This document shows, in pieces, positions 11,377-21,980 of a stretch of DNA of 64,000 nt. The notes under the pieces are model-generated. The model was given only the letters and a program-made list of their open reading frames with translations, made no database searches and had not been told where the DNA came from. The stretch spans positions 66,054 to 130,053 of the forward strand of contig DF237067.1 in the NCBI GenBank assembly GCA_000708835.1, written 5' to 3'. Numbering within the stretch: position 1 is the first letter of the stretch; each line of letters begins with the position of its first letter. A program made the translations under genes and the position numbers. The stretch is from Klebsormidium nitens (taxonomy: Eukaryota > Streptophyta > Klebsormidiophyceae > Klebsormidiales > Klebsormidiaceae).

Positions 11377-12324
11377 TCACCTTCCAAAGTTGTTTCCGCC
11401 ACCTCCTGCGCCGCGCACGACATTAGGGCGTGCGTGTCCTTCTCCCACTTGCTCTGCCGCTTCTTTGCGGTACTCCTCGTAAGTCTTTTTGATCTTCTTC
11501 TCCAGGTCGCGCACAGTCTCCGCCGACCACGCACTGCTGTCCCCGGCTTCTTCTAGTGCCAACTTCATGTCTGACACGAATCCGTCCGCTAGGTATTCCA
11601 GGTCGAGCGAAACGAAGTTGATCTGATTCGCGTAGAAGTAAACTGCTGCCATTAGATGGGCCACCTTTGGGTCAGGTTCCTTATAGATCTCAAACAGCTG
11701 CTCAAGCTTGGTGTGCCACGCAGGCGAATCGCGTGGGATTTTCCTGAGTGCCGCCTCCATGTGGGAGATCAGGGAGCCCTTTTGCACAAATTCTTTAAAG
11801 GCTCTCTCTAAGCGGGCTGCTCCCCCTGCCAAGTCAGCTTCTCGCATGAACCCAGGGGTTAGCGCGTTGATCACTGCAGCTCCCGGCGTAACAGCAGGAG
11901 GGTCAGGGATTCTGACCCTTCTTGCTGGCTGCTGTTCTGGAATCTGCTGCCCCTGAGGCGGCTGCTGAGCCTGGTCTGCATGCCCCATCTGACCCAAGGG
12001 CGCCCCGGGCGGAGCCCCCGGGATGGCCACCTCAAAAATATCATGCCTCAGCCCAAATTCACTGAGCCTGGTAAGCAGCGTGTCCTGGGGGTACCTGGTA
12101 CCTATGCCAATACTGAGCTCCGACTTGTCAACCAGTCTGTGCAAAAGCTCACCCCTTGCGTCTTCTAGCCAGAACTTCCCCGAGGCGTGATCCACATCTA
12201 TTACCCTAGCCCAGAGCTTTCTCCCCGAGCCGGGCAATTCATGCAGCAAGTACTCTCCGATCAACCCTTGCGGTCCTGCTAAGTGTATGAGGGCAGCCAG
12301 CTGAGGCTCCATGCCCTGCGCCAT
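11377..12324 (-). CDS. Gag-like protein of the retroelement
   Basis: A 315-codon intact frame in the first ORF position of the element, just inside the A repeat. It is hydrophilic. A Gln/Pro-rich linker lies near residues 110-150, followed by an alpha-helical region (about 170-300) with a charged coiled-coil-like stretch (DLEKKIKKTYEEYRKEAAEQ). The end is Gly-rich (GAGGGGNNFGR) and may bind nucleic acid. There is no CCHC knuckle. Assignment as Gag rests on position and composition, as Gag proteins of these elements diverge fast; direct family similarity is not evident by eye. Confidence 0.65.
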   Translation of the reverse strand: MAQGMEPQLAALIHLAGPQGLIGEYLLHELPGSGRKLWARVIDVDHASGKFWLEDARGELLHRLVDKSELSIGIGTRYPQDTLLTRLSEFGLRHDIFEVAIPGAPPGAPLGQMGHADQAQQPPQGQQIPEQQPARRVRIPDPPAVTPGAAVINALTPGFMREADLAGGAARLERAFKEFVQKGSLISHMEAALRKIPRDSPAWHTKLEQLFEIYKEPDPKVAHLMAAVYFYANQINFVSLDLEYLADGFVSDMKLALEEAGDSSAWSAETVRDLEKKIKKTYEEYRKEAAEQVGEGHARPNVVRGAGGGGNNFGR

Positions 12325-12403
12325 CTCTATGCGTCTCTGGGCCGTTTCTCACTGCCTTTGTACGGGGGAGACCCCTTCAGTGTGAACACCCCCAAACGTA
12401 CAA

Positions 12404-12710
12404 TCGTCCCTTGAGGGCGCCTCGCCAGGCGCCTTCTCCTGCTTCTTGAACAAAACACACCTTGAATTGAGAGTCTAACGCCAAGAGTTGTATGACGACT
12501 TCTAAGCTAGTTGACGCTTCAGCGCCAGGGTTTTAGAGGTTTAACAGCCGTCGGCCGAGCGGCCGGCAGATTGCGCACGCGCGCGCCCAGTTTTCCCCCG
12601 GTCGGTCGAGGACGGCGGCTAGCACAGCTTATGCCACACAAGAGCATTCCCGGTCCCCAAATCACTCTAGGACCTGAAACTATCGTGGGGAAGGCAAGCA
12701 TTCCGCTGCC
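12404..12710 (-). repeat. Terminal A repeat of the split direct repeat pair
   Basis: Begins TCGTCCCTTGAGGG and ends GCATTCCGCTGCC, matching 5715-6042. It lacks the 21 bp that complete the GGACCTG/CAGGTCC inverted repeat in the internal copy. It is the 5' end of the element in the sense of gag and RT, so it should carry their promoter (inference from the element type). The GGCGCCT hairpin is at 12416-12433. Confidence 0.88.
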
Positions 12711-12913
12711 CGGGCGTTCCGGCGCGCGCGGCTAGCGCGGCTAGGCTAGGCTGACGGTCGCGACTTGGCCGAGTCCGGGCATGCATGCAGGAGGATGCAT
12801 GCAGCATTCAACTTCAAGTTCGAGCATTCGGAAAGACGCTTTCTAGCTTTCCTGATAGTAACATTGTAACAAAGTTGTGAGCAGCTGATCGGCAACGCCA
12901 TTGCCCAGTCCTT

Positions 12914-15510
12914 ATGACGGTGGCCTCTTCGAAAGCATCCGTCCAGGCTGACTTTGCATCTACCAAGCGCAGGTCGGCTCGCTTACAATGCCGCCGCTCA
13001 GAGACAGGCCACGCGGCCACAAGACACCCGGTTCCAGGCACTCAAGTCAAAATGCACGTCGTGAAGAAACGTATTTCCAGCAAAGTTGTGATCAAAAGTG
13101 CAAAGAGGAGCATTTCGGTCCAGGTTGAGTTAAAGCGCACCAGGGTTTCTGCTGGTTCCAAGAAGAGGCGAAACGATGACTCTTCGAACAAGGTGAATGC
13201 AAGTAAAGATGCACTTGCCCAGCCTGCAACTGTGGTTAGCCCAGCCCTTCTGCCTCAGTCCTGGTACCGCAGGGATTCCCTGGAGGTGGCGCCGGCCTTG
13301 CTGGGCAAGATCCTGCGCAAGGACGGCATCGAGCTGCGCATCACCGAGGTGGGCACCTCTGCAGCCTTTCTGCAGCCTGTCAAGAGGCAAGGGCCCCACC
13401 CGCCTACCACCTGTCATCGCTATCTCTTTGCGCTTGCTAAACGCCAGCTAAATCACTGATTGCACAAGTTAATGATGCAGTGATAGAGGTCAAACCAGCT
13501 GGGTCATGCTGGTGTGCAGGTGGAAGCATACCGAGAAGGGGATTCAGCCTGCCATGCCAGAGTGGGCATCACTCCCCGCACGGCTCCGCTGGTGAGACGT
13601 CAGCTTGTTCAGCCATGAATTGGTCCGTCCTCCTTCCAGCTGTGGAGAAGGCTCACTTTGTCACACAGGCAGTGCTTGTGATGGGACATGACAACGTGTG
13701 TGAAAAGGAAGCTTTGCCTGTAGTGCTCAAGTGGGCGCCACCATACGCTTTCAGCTTGTAGTGGTTGACAGATCGAAATTGGGTCTTGAGCGCATGTCGA
13801 TTACGCTGAGCGCATCTGAGCAATATTTGAAGAAGGAGGAAACACTATTCTTGACATGTACAAGTCTTCGGCTGGCTGGTATTGTCATCGAATTGATACT
13901 AGGATCTTGATTGTCTTTTAGCGTGCACAGAGTATCATTGAGAGTGTTTGGGCATATCTATTCTGGAACCTACAAAGACAAGTTTCCCGTCAGCCCACTG
14001 TTTTTTGGACCGCATTCCCCGCCTGTTGTGCAGTTTGGTCCTGCTGGGCGGTGCTACGTGTACCTGTGCTATGGGATCCACTCCATGCTGAACGTTGTGA
14101 CCAACGAGGAGCAGCAGGGAGCGGCCGTGCTCATCCGATCAGCGGAACCAGTCAAAGGTACGGCCCCATGACTTATCGGCAATGACCCCTTGAATCTCCG
14201 CGAGCTGGGGACACTGCAAGTGAAGGCACCAGTCACCCGAAGGCGATGGTCCATCAGTTGAGAATTGTAAGATGCGAAGGCCTTCGTACATATATGTTTG
14301 TGTAAGATCAAACATCTTGGTATGATTCAAAAGGACGGGCTCTAATCCATAAGTATTCAAAGACTCAACCGCTTTGGTTTTCTTAACAGCTGACATCTTT
14401 TCAGTCTCGCATTTCTAGTATAAATCATATATGATCGATCCTCTTTCGCAGGCTTATCGCAAATCCAGGCAAACCGCAAGATGGTCTCCGACAAGCCCAT
14501 TTTGCTGACGGGGCCCGGCAAGGTGCGTCTATCTAGGCCCTCGTGCTTGCACTCGCTTGTTTTTGCCTCGGTTCCCAAAGCCGTGATGAAGCCGACGAAG
14601 TGGGTGCTTTTAATGAAGCCGACAGCACACAGGAGCAGGCAGTCTCGTCCCATTGTGGGCTGCTACGTCATTCAATTTTGGAGATTGAATATGCTGCGGT
14701 TTAAGTCGCAGCCCATTCATGCAGGTGGCTGCCGCGCTTGGACTGACTGTCAACTGGACCGGGCATCCCGTCTACGAGCCAGGTAAACATCAACTATGAA
14801 TGGAAAACGAGCTTCAAAAGATGACATTGTCAGAAAATCTCACTGTTGGAAATACAGATTTTGCTGCTACTTTTTCAAGACACGCCCAGATTTGCATATC
14901 CGACAACCGATGCTTCTCTTCTTTGTTTAGATGTTCCTGAAAACCATTCTGGGTTGAATTGGAGTCAAGATTCATGAGTATTGCAGTTTCAGTCACTACA
15001 AAATGTTCTTCACAACTTACAGTATGCTCCCAAAGGGTGTCTGGAATGTGCACACGTCACCACTGAGAAATTAAAGCAGTTTCTTGTTCGTGTTCTGGTC
15101 AAGGCTTGCCGAGAAAAGACGAAAGACTGAGTCTCAAAGTGGAGACACAACCAAGACGAGAACGCTTGTCGACCACGACTACGGCTCAGTTGCTCGCCCG
15201 TGCCCGAGACGACTGCTGAAAACCTGGTTGTGTGCGGATAATTGGCCTTGGACCAAACGTTTGCGGATGTCAGGCTGGGCTTGAGCATTTCCGGATACGG
15301 ACAAGCTCCCTCGTGTAACGTCCAGAATGTCTGTCTGCAGGGGGGCTGGAGATCGTGGATGGTCCACCGCCCACATCCATCCTGCATGGACCACGGGTGG
15401 GTATAGATTACGCAGCCCCCAACGACATTGCTGCCCTCTGGCGATTTGCAGCCGGTGATACGCCGTGGGTCAGTCAACGGAAGACATTGACGACGAGTCA
15501 ACTGGCATGA
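12914..15510 (+). CDS. MPG: DNA-3-methyladenine glycosylase, AAG/MPG family
   Basis: This enzyme removes alkylated and deaminated purines (3-methyladenine, hypoxanthine) to start base excision repair. Six exons join in phase: 12914-13348, 13520-13591, 14034-14157, 14452-14522, 14725-14782 and 15341-15510, giving 309 residues. The first about 120 residues are basic and Lys/Arg-rich and may be a nuclear or organelle-targeting tail. The catalytic domain starts at [19 protein letters not shown]. The general-base glutamate should be the Glu of [19 protein letters not shown], split between exons 1 and 2. [17 protein letters not shown] is the other family signature, and the C-terminus (GPRVGIDYA...[12 protein letters not shown]) matches the family end. 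The start is the first ATG of the long frame; a later in-frame ATG at about 13051 is an alternative. The left flank is only about 200 bp from the retroelement. Confidence 0.9.
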
Positions 15511-17388
15511 CCCTCCGACCCTGCATAAAAGATAAGATCATGGGGCATTTTCTTGACTGTACTGCACGCAAGAAGTTTTGTATTATAATGTAATTGACCA
15601 AGTATTAGCTTCTGTAAGAATCGTTGGCAATCGATCCTACTCAGTTCGTACCGTCCGGTGCATGCCATCCTATGCCGTGATCGTTCTGATCTTTGCAGTT
15701 TATGATCCTATCATCTGACCCTATGTTTGGGCAATATGGCTTCTTGGCCGGCAAAATCGAGCAGTTACTCTAGCAGCAGTCATGCATGTGCGGCCTCATA
15801 TACAACGGTAGTACAATCCTAACATGTTTTGCATTGCAGTCGTGGTGGATTCGCATGCAAGGATCATGTTACATCCGGATCCACCTCCGGGGGCCCATGG
15901 ATCCACAATTGGTAAATCCATTTTCCCGATTCAATGGATCGAGCGAACGTGCATCTAGCTGCGCGCTTTGTGGGCGTTGCATGTACGGTTCCATGGGTTA
16001 CCGCGAGCTAGCTGCTAGACCGACTTGACAGCTCTGATTGAATTGAGGGTCCATGCCTATAGTGACCACGTCCTTTGTTCAGCCCGAAATGGCGACTGAA
16101 GCGCCCGATTAGGTATACTCAATGACAAGATAGGATCCCACGATTCCCCTTTCTTTGACAATCCGATTTCGAGCGATTGAGACAAAATCTTGGCTGCTGC
16201 TATAAGGCTATGACTCGGAGTGTCGAATTTGCATGAATCGTTTGCCGAAACTTAGATAAGACCCACCGTACATCAATCCGCGCTCCGTTTCTTCGAGCTG
16301 GTCGAGGGCACTAAAGAGCTTTTTGGAAGACACACCTCGCGAACTAATCAATACAGCATGCCCAATGAAAACGTGCACGATCGTTGAAGCACAAAGTTGC
16401 TCGAGAATCTTATAGCTGGCCGCCAATATGCATATAAATGCACATTGAGGACTAAAATCCGAGTCCGCAATACCTATGTTTATACGGTGACCATTTCCGA
16501 ATGCAAGTCAAAGGCTTGTAACTGAGAGCGGATCGACCGAATAATGGAACGGAGGCCTTCATCATGGTTTTATGGAGGGAACCGATTGCAAATTATCAAA
16601 TTACCCACTATCTTGTAGCTTGACTCGACCTAGCCGGCGGTGTACAAGTAACAAAAGTGCCACCCGATCCTTGAAAAGGTGAAATTGCGTCGAAAGAAGA
16701 CACGCCAAAAAGTACAGACGTTGGTAATACCCCGAAATACTTGTCCAACGTCGACGTTCCAAACTTCAAAATCATTGAATAAAGCTCGGCAGTGTGTTCA
16801 ATGCGCAGCGGTGCGCTGTTCGTTCGTTACTACGAGCGTTGCCTCGACCAATCTGACGTCGCCACAGGGACGGTACAATGAGTGCCAAGTGTATGCCAAT
16901 TGTTTCTAAGTTGACGCCGGCCTCCGGCGGCTCGAAAGCCTGCTGACATGGCGAGCCTGTTGCAGCCAACTGCCAAAAAGTGCAGCGCCCAGCTAACCTC
17001 AGCTTGACACGTCAGCGCTTAGTCTGAGCTTCATTGCGAGCCCGCTGGCGCGGTGGCGGCGCAGGAAAATGGTCGCCTGCATGCAACACCTGGACTCGGA
17101 GCTAGACGGCAGTGGTTCGTATCCACATTGTTGAACGTTCCGCCCATTCAGCGACCTAGATAGATTCCTACAGCCCAGGGAGCAGGCTTCCAGCCTTACA
17201 TATGAACGGAGGTCTTTCGAGGCCGCTTTCTAGTTTACTAGGTACTACAGCCTGCAGGAGCGCCTGATTGATCGCTGTGTATTCTGAAGGGTCAATTCCG
17301 GGCTTTGCTTAATCTCGCACTGGCTGCTCTGAAGGCGGCTCTGATCAGCGTGTATCAATAAGCAGGCGAGCTTTTTGTGAAATTAACC
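15511..17388. other. Intergenic, nothing recognised
   Basis: No frame with family similarity or splice structure is seen on either strand. Base composition is mixed, without long repeats. The last few hundred bases before 17389 presumably hold the promoter of the next gene; the start there has a good eukaryotic context (ACCATGG). Confidence 0.4.
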
Positions 17389-20300
17389 ATGGCGGCGGGT
17401 GCTGTGATGTTAAAAGCGGGGGTGGTGGCAGGGCCGGCATTGCACTATGAGCGGGGCTCGAGCGCGTCGCAGATCAGCCCACGGTTTGAGATGCAAGGTA
17501 CACTGCAAGACTTGCATGGGATGCGAGACCTTTTTAAAGTTTGTCCTGTCATATGCCAGCCCTGACTATCTTTTCTAGCCAATTGGACAAAAAGCTAGTT
17601 GTCTATGTAAAAGATGGCACCTGCTTCGTTCATTATTGGTTTTCCCGATTACAGCTTTTGTCTGCTCTTCTCGCCTCCCTTGGTCAGCTATCAACAACTG
17701 CACTCTGCTCATTGCATGAAGCCAATGAATCGCCTGGTCCCCTTACCTGCTTAACCTTATGCATGGTGGTAGTAAATCAAGATTGTGGTCACGTTGACTT
17801 TGCGTGCGTCTGGCTCTATTTAGAGTAGGACAAAAACGGAGAACATTATTGGGAACCGTTGAGGTCACGTGTCAAAAAGGGCGGAATGCTGTATACTTCT
17901 GAAGCCCATTCTCTGAATACAAGTGTTTTTCAGAGGCTTTTTAACTGCAACACTTCAGCCTGAAGCTCCATTCTCTATCCTAATCTGCGCAGGTTTCCAT
18001 CTTGCTCCAGCCACTTTCACCCGCACGTCTGTGAAACACAGAGTGGCTCCTCACAGGCCTGCCATTCGCGCCCAGGTGAGCCGTTGATTGGTCTGCGAAA
18101 GGCTAATCACAGGATGCTTATCCTTGCATGGCTGCCTATAATGTTATTTGCATGTAAGAGTTGTGAAGCTGCTGCGGAGCGCAATCAAGGGGTCATCTCT
18201 GTAGCTCTCTCTAAGCCACTTCTGATTGCAGGCAAACTCCCGTGATGCGTCTAGCCCAGGATCCAGCCCTCCCGGAGAGATCAAACAGACGGTACAAAGA
18301 GAAGTGGGCGTGTCTGCCGGCAAGGTAATAGGATGCCACAAACCGAGTTACCTTCCTGTGTAAGAAAGAAGGGCCATCATAGTACTTCAGGGTGGGACCT
18401 TCTAGGGTGGTAGCTGCTAGGAGAACTTGGAAAACAAACGTGTTGACTCTCTATTCTATCATTGGGGCGGTTAGTGGTTGGTCACTCGCATTGAAAAACG
18501 TGCATCTTTTTTTCAGCTTAGTTTTTTGAACCAATTTGTCTGTGCTGGGCAGTTCGCCAGTCTTGAAATTACTTGACCTATGCCAAGCCTTTGCCCCTCT
18601 CTTTGCTGCAGGGCTCCCCCGGTTCGTCGGGCCCCCCCAATGACAGCCCCGTGTCTTCCAGCAGCAAGCATGCTAAAGTCGCCAAACAGCTCCATGACGA
18701 GGATCCGAACTCGTTTGAGGCCCGTGTGCTGAATTCTTCCACTGGGAAGGACTCTGTTTCTGACTCGGGCAAGCACTGGCAGCAAGCGTCAGCGGCGGGT
18801 GTTCCCAGTGCGGTCGACAAGCTGGCTGGGCAATTTGAGCAAAGGCAGGCAAAGAAGGTGCAGGAGGTGTCAAAGGCGGTGCAGGGCACCATGTCGTATG
18901 CTGCAGTTGCACAGAACCTGAGGCATGAGGGACCTAAGGTGGGATGGCTCGTCTGGGCTCTTGGATTGAAGATTTGTCTGGGTTTGAAAGTGAAACGAGT
19001 GTCGAAAGGAATCAGGCTCAGAGGATCCTATGAACTTCAACAAACTTCGTCACGTTTCTTCTTCAGGAGTTAAAAAAGTATGTTCGGAGTCTGATTTTGC
19101 TCTTAAGCAAGCGTTGACTGTTCATCGTTTCTTACACAATTGGGTCCGTAGCCTCTCAGCTCCTTCGGCTTCCCTGGTCACTTACAGGCTTCTTCTGACT
19201 GAGAGTCGGGGTATTGGGGGTTTAGTGGTGCTCAAACTAGTGCGCCAGCTTAGTTCGTCGTTTTTCTGTTGATCAGGAAACCCGTTTCGCTCCTTCTGCT
19301 TGCACTTTAAATTGGACTGCATTGGTTGAAAAATTACCTTCGCCTGGTCGCCCAGATCTTAGCTTCTTCTCATTTGACATGAGAAACATTTTATAGCAGT
19401 ACGAACTTGAAAGCGACAGTATCCTTTGCGTATACAAATTTTCCCAATCGGTCAATTGAGCAGTGGCAATGGGCTTCGTGACAATTTTTGTGCTTCTCAC
19501 GGCCTACGTCTTGTCTTTACAGCCGGGCCCCATCCGGAGCGAGGTGCTCGACCGTGCAGCCCCCAAGCAGCAGGTACGATCGTTGGTTCTGGCGCATCTG
19601 GAGCCACCTGATGAATGAGCAAAATCGTTTTCGTGGACACAGTTGAATGAACACTCGAAGAAATATCTCCCCTTGCCTCGTCCAAGTCTCTGTTTGTGGG
19701 TTCTACTGATGACTACATTTGGACGATTGTCTCTAAGATGCTGACACGCTCTTGCATCCGCTGTCAGGACCGTACCGAGGAGCGTCCCCAGTCTGACGAG
19801 CGGCCATTCAAAGAGGTGAGCTCCTCTGTCGCACTTCGTGATTCGCCCACCGTTATTTATAGCGCACCCACAATTGCGCGAACTCTGGAACCGTGTTTAT
19901 AGATAGTTGCAGGCTGGCTCCCGCAACCCCCAGCCCCCCGCCAGCCCGTATTGAACGCGGCGATTCAAAAGTTGTCCGCCCGTGTGTCGACTCAGACTCG
20001 CCGTATTTCTCTCATTCGTAAAATTGCTCTCTTGTGAGTCGCCTCGGTTCATCGCTGACGTCGGCTGTGCCTTTTTGCAGCCGCGTCAGGAAAGCACGCT
20101 GAACCTCGACTCCCAAACTGCCAGGAAGCTCAACCTCAAGTCCCTAGCCGCTAGTAAGTCATCAGTTCTTGCTTGGCAGCTTTACTTTCTCAGCCTTCTA
20201 CTGGACAAAGCTCGCACCCCTTCGCGAGTGGCGTTACTGCTGCGACTTGACTTTAACTTCCACATACGTCTGATGAACCCTTGGTTTGCCGTGTTTCTTG

Positions 20301-21140
20301 CTTCACACATTAACGATTCAACGATTCAACGAAGCCGAGTTTTTTGCTTTTGCTATAGAGAGCAATGGTCTAATAGAGCTGCGTTCTTGCTGTCCTTGGA
20401 ACTATGCGTTTGGGCCTTTCCTGACCTCTTCTTGTTGAGTGCGCAGTTGTTGCCATCCTGTTCATCGCTTTCGGTTTCGCTCCCGTGTGGTCGCCAATCG
20501 TGGGCAGGGTGCTCACGCCCTTCTTCCAACTGGTAAGGAGTTCTTTTGCATTCCCGTCCGGCTAAAGAAGTCGTTTGCCGTTCGGAGCACGAACTGCTTT
20601 GTCTCTTCAATGTCTCTTCAATTTGTAAGGCATCAACGTGGTACGCCGTGCTGGTAACAAGTTTGCAAAGTCATGGTACTGTCCTGGGACATTTTCAAAT
20701 GTGTTAGTCATCATGCTTCTGGACTTCAAGTTGCCGGCGTCGCTTATTTGTTCAGCGGCGTAATGACCGCGTTGAAGTTATGCTCGGCTTGGTGGGCCAA
20801 ACGAGACTCCTGATCGCGGTGTACTGTGCTGCGGTGCAGGTCGGCGTGGCTGTGGCTGTCAAATTCTTCTTCACGGACTTCTTGCGGGCAGGTAAGCTTC
20901 GCAGCTGCGGGCAGAACCTGCTGTGACAAGGGATATTCCAACGCTTGGCAACGTCGACTCTGCCAACTTTCCCGCTTGCACTTGTCGGCGACAAATGCGA
21001 ATGTGACACTCTGTGAAGGGTACTGCTTCCTTCCTTGAGGACTTTTTCTGATGTTTAGTATTGCGTTTCTGTCTGCAGATAAGCGGAAGGAATTGTACAA
21101 GAAGGGCGAGAAGTTGAAGGAAGATGTTACGGGATCCTAG
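17389..21140 (+). CDS. Predicted plastid membrane protein, unknown family, two C-terminal membrane segments
   Basis: The gene is not recognised. Ten exons join in phase: 17389-17497, 17993-18075, 18232-18324, 18612-18938, 19523-19573, 19768-19815, 20081-20153, 20447-20532, 20756-20891 and 21079-21140, encoding 355 residues. Exons 1-2 give a Ser/Ala/Arg/His-rich leader (HLAPATFTRTSVKHRVAPHR) that looks like a chloroplast transit peptide. The middle (about 70-230) is polar, low complexity and probably disordered. The C-terminus has a hydrophobic helix (VAILFIAFGFAPVWSPIVG), a second one around LLIAVYCAAVQVGVAVAV, and a lysine-rich tail (KRKELYKKGEKLKED). The start has context ACCATGG. An extra exon-like segment at about 19913 would end the frame early. 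Membrane localisation is well supported; the compartment is inferred from the leader. Confidence 0.72.
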
Positions 21141-21980
21141 GCCAATGGCAGAGGCAGTCGTGTAATAAGATTTGCCGGTTTTGAGAGAGTAACTGCTTTT
21201 GCAATACGAAACCTTTTTTCGAGGTACAACTACCTCCTTACAGCAAGTACAAGCTAACTGAGCAGAACCTTCGGAGGCGAGCAACAGAGGCATATAGTTT
21301 GTGAAAATCATTTTTGATCTCCAACTTGTATACTAGATGTGTATATAAAAAGATGCACCAGCAATTTGTCGCCATTTCATTCTGACTGCCGCTGTAGGTT
21401 GTGAAGCCATGTTTGTAATCGAACTCCTTTTGCCGCCCACCAGGCGGAAATTTATGAGGGGTGGGGCAATGGTGACATGGAGGGTACTTGCAAGCATCAT
21501 ATCCCCCGTCTGAAATTACCTATTTAACACAACTGAAGCTTTCGACATGTAAACCCACTGGGCTGTTGTTTGGAATATAGTTTCAGAAACCATTGGTGAT
21601 GTCAAATTGTCGCATGAAGTCGTACAGAATCCATTATTGGTGAAATGTTGATGGATCAAAAATACGAGGAACATACTTATTCCAGCAGTTACGATAGTTA
21701 CAAAGGGTTGGAGTGTATGTCATTGTTCTCAATGCAAGGCAGTCGCAGTGCCAAGCGCATCGCAAGCATTCACCAAGTACTTCTGATACCAATGACGTCG
21801 ATCATGCAACATTACCTTGTCATTCCAGTCAAATGATTCTACCTACTCTTTGAACCCATTTTGTCATCAAACAAGTTGCTTTGTCGGGGAAATTTCAGGT
21901 TCGCCTCAAGTCGTCCTTCAACATCGTACATCTAAATGGAACCATGTCAGTGCAGCCGCGAGTATAGGTACTAGAGCTGC
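21141..21980. other. Intergenic, nothing recognised
   Basis: This covers the downstream flank of the membrane protein gene and the start of the long DUR3 upstream region. No credible gene or repeat is visible. Presumed 3' UTR and polyadenylation signals fall in the first few hundred bases. Confidence 0.4.

Larger units (their letters stand above)
4979..12710 (-). mobile_element. Full-length tyrosine-recombinase retrotransposon, PAT/Kangaroo-like, split direct repeats
   Basis: Read on the minus strand, the order is repeat A (12710-12404), gag-like ORF, RT/RNase H/methyltransferase-like ORF, a tyrosine recombinase encoded on the opposite strand, then repeat B (6176-6040) directly abutting a second A (6042-5715), about 600 bp of unique DNA, and a terminal B (5115-4979). 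This A1-ORFs-B1A2-B2 plan is the split direct repeat arrangement of PAT-type elements. A recombinase antisense to RT is, to my recollection, the layout of Kangaroo from Volvox. Such elements integrate through a circular intermediate and leave no target-site duplication; none is seen here. The A/B junction shares the bases GCC, as expected for strand exchange. It sits between the phosphorylase and the glycosylase without breaking either model. A short duplication breaks the RT-RNase H frame, so this copy is probably not autonomous. Confidence 0.85.
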
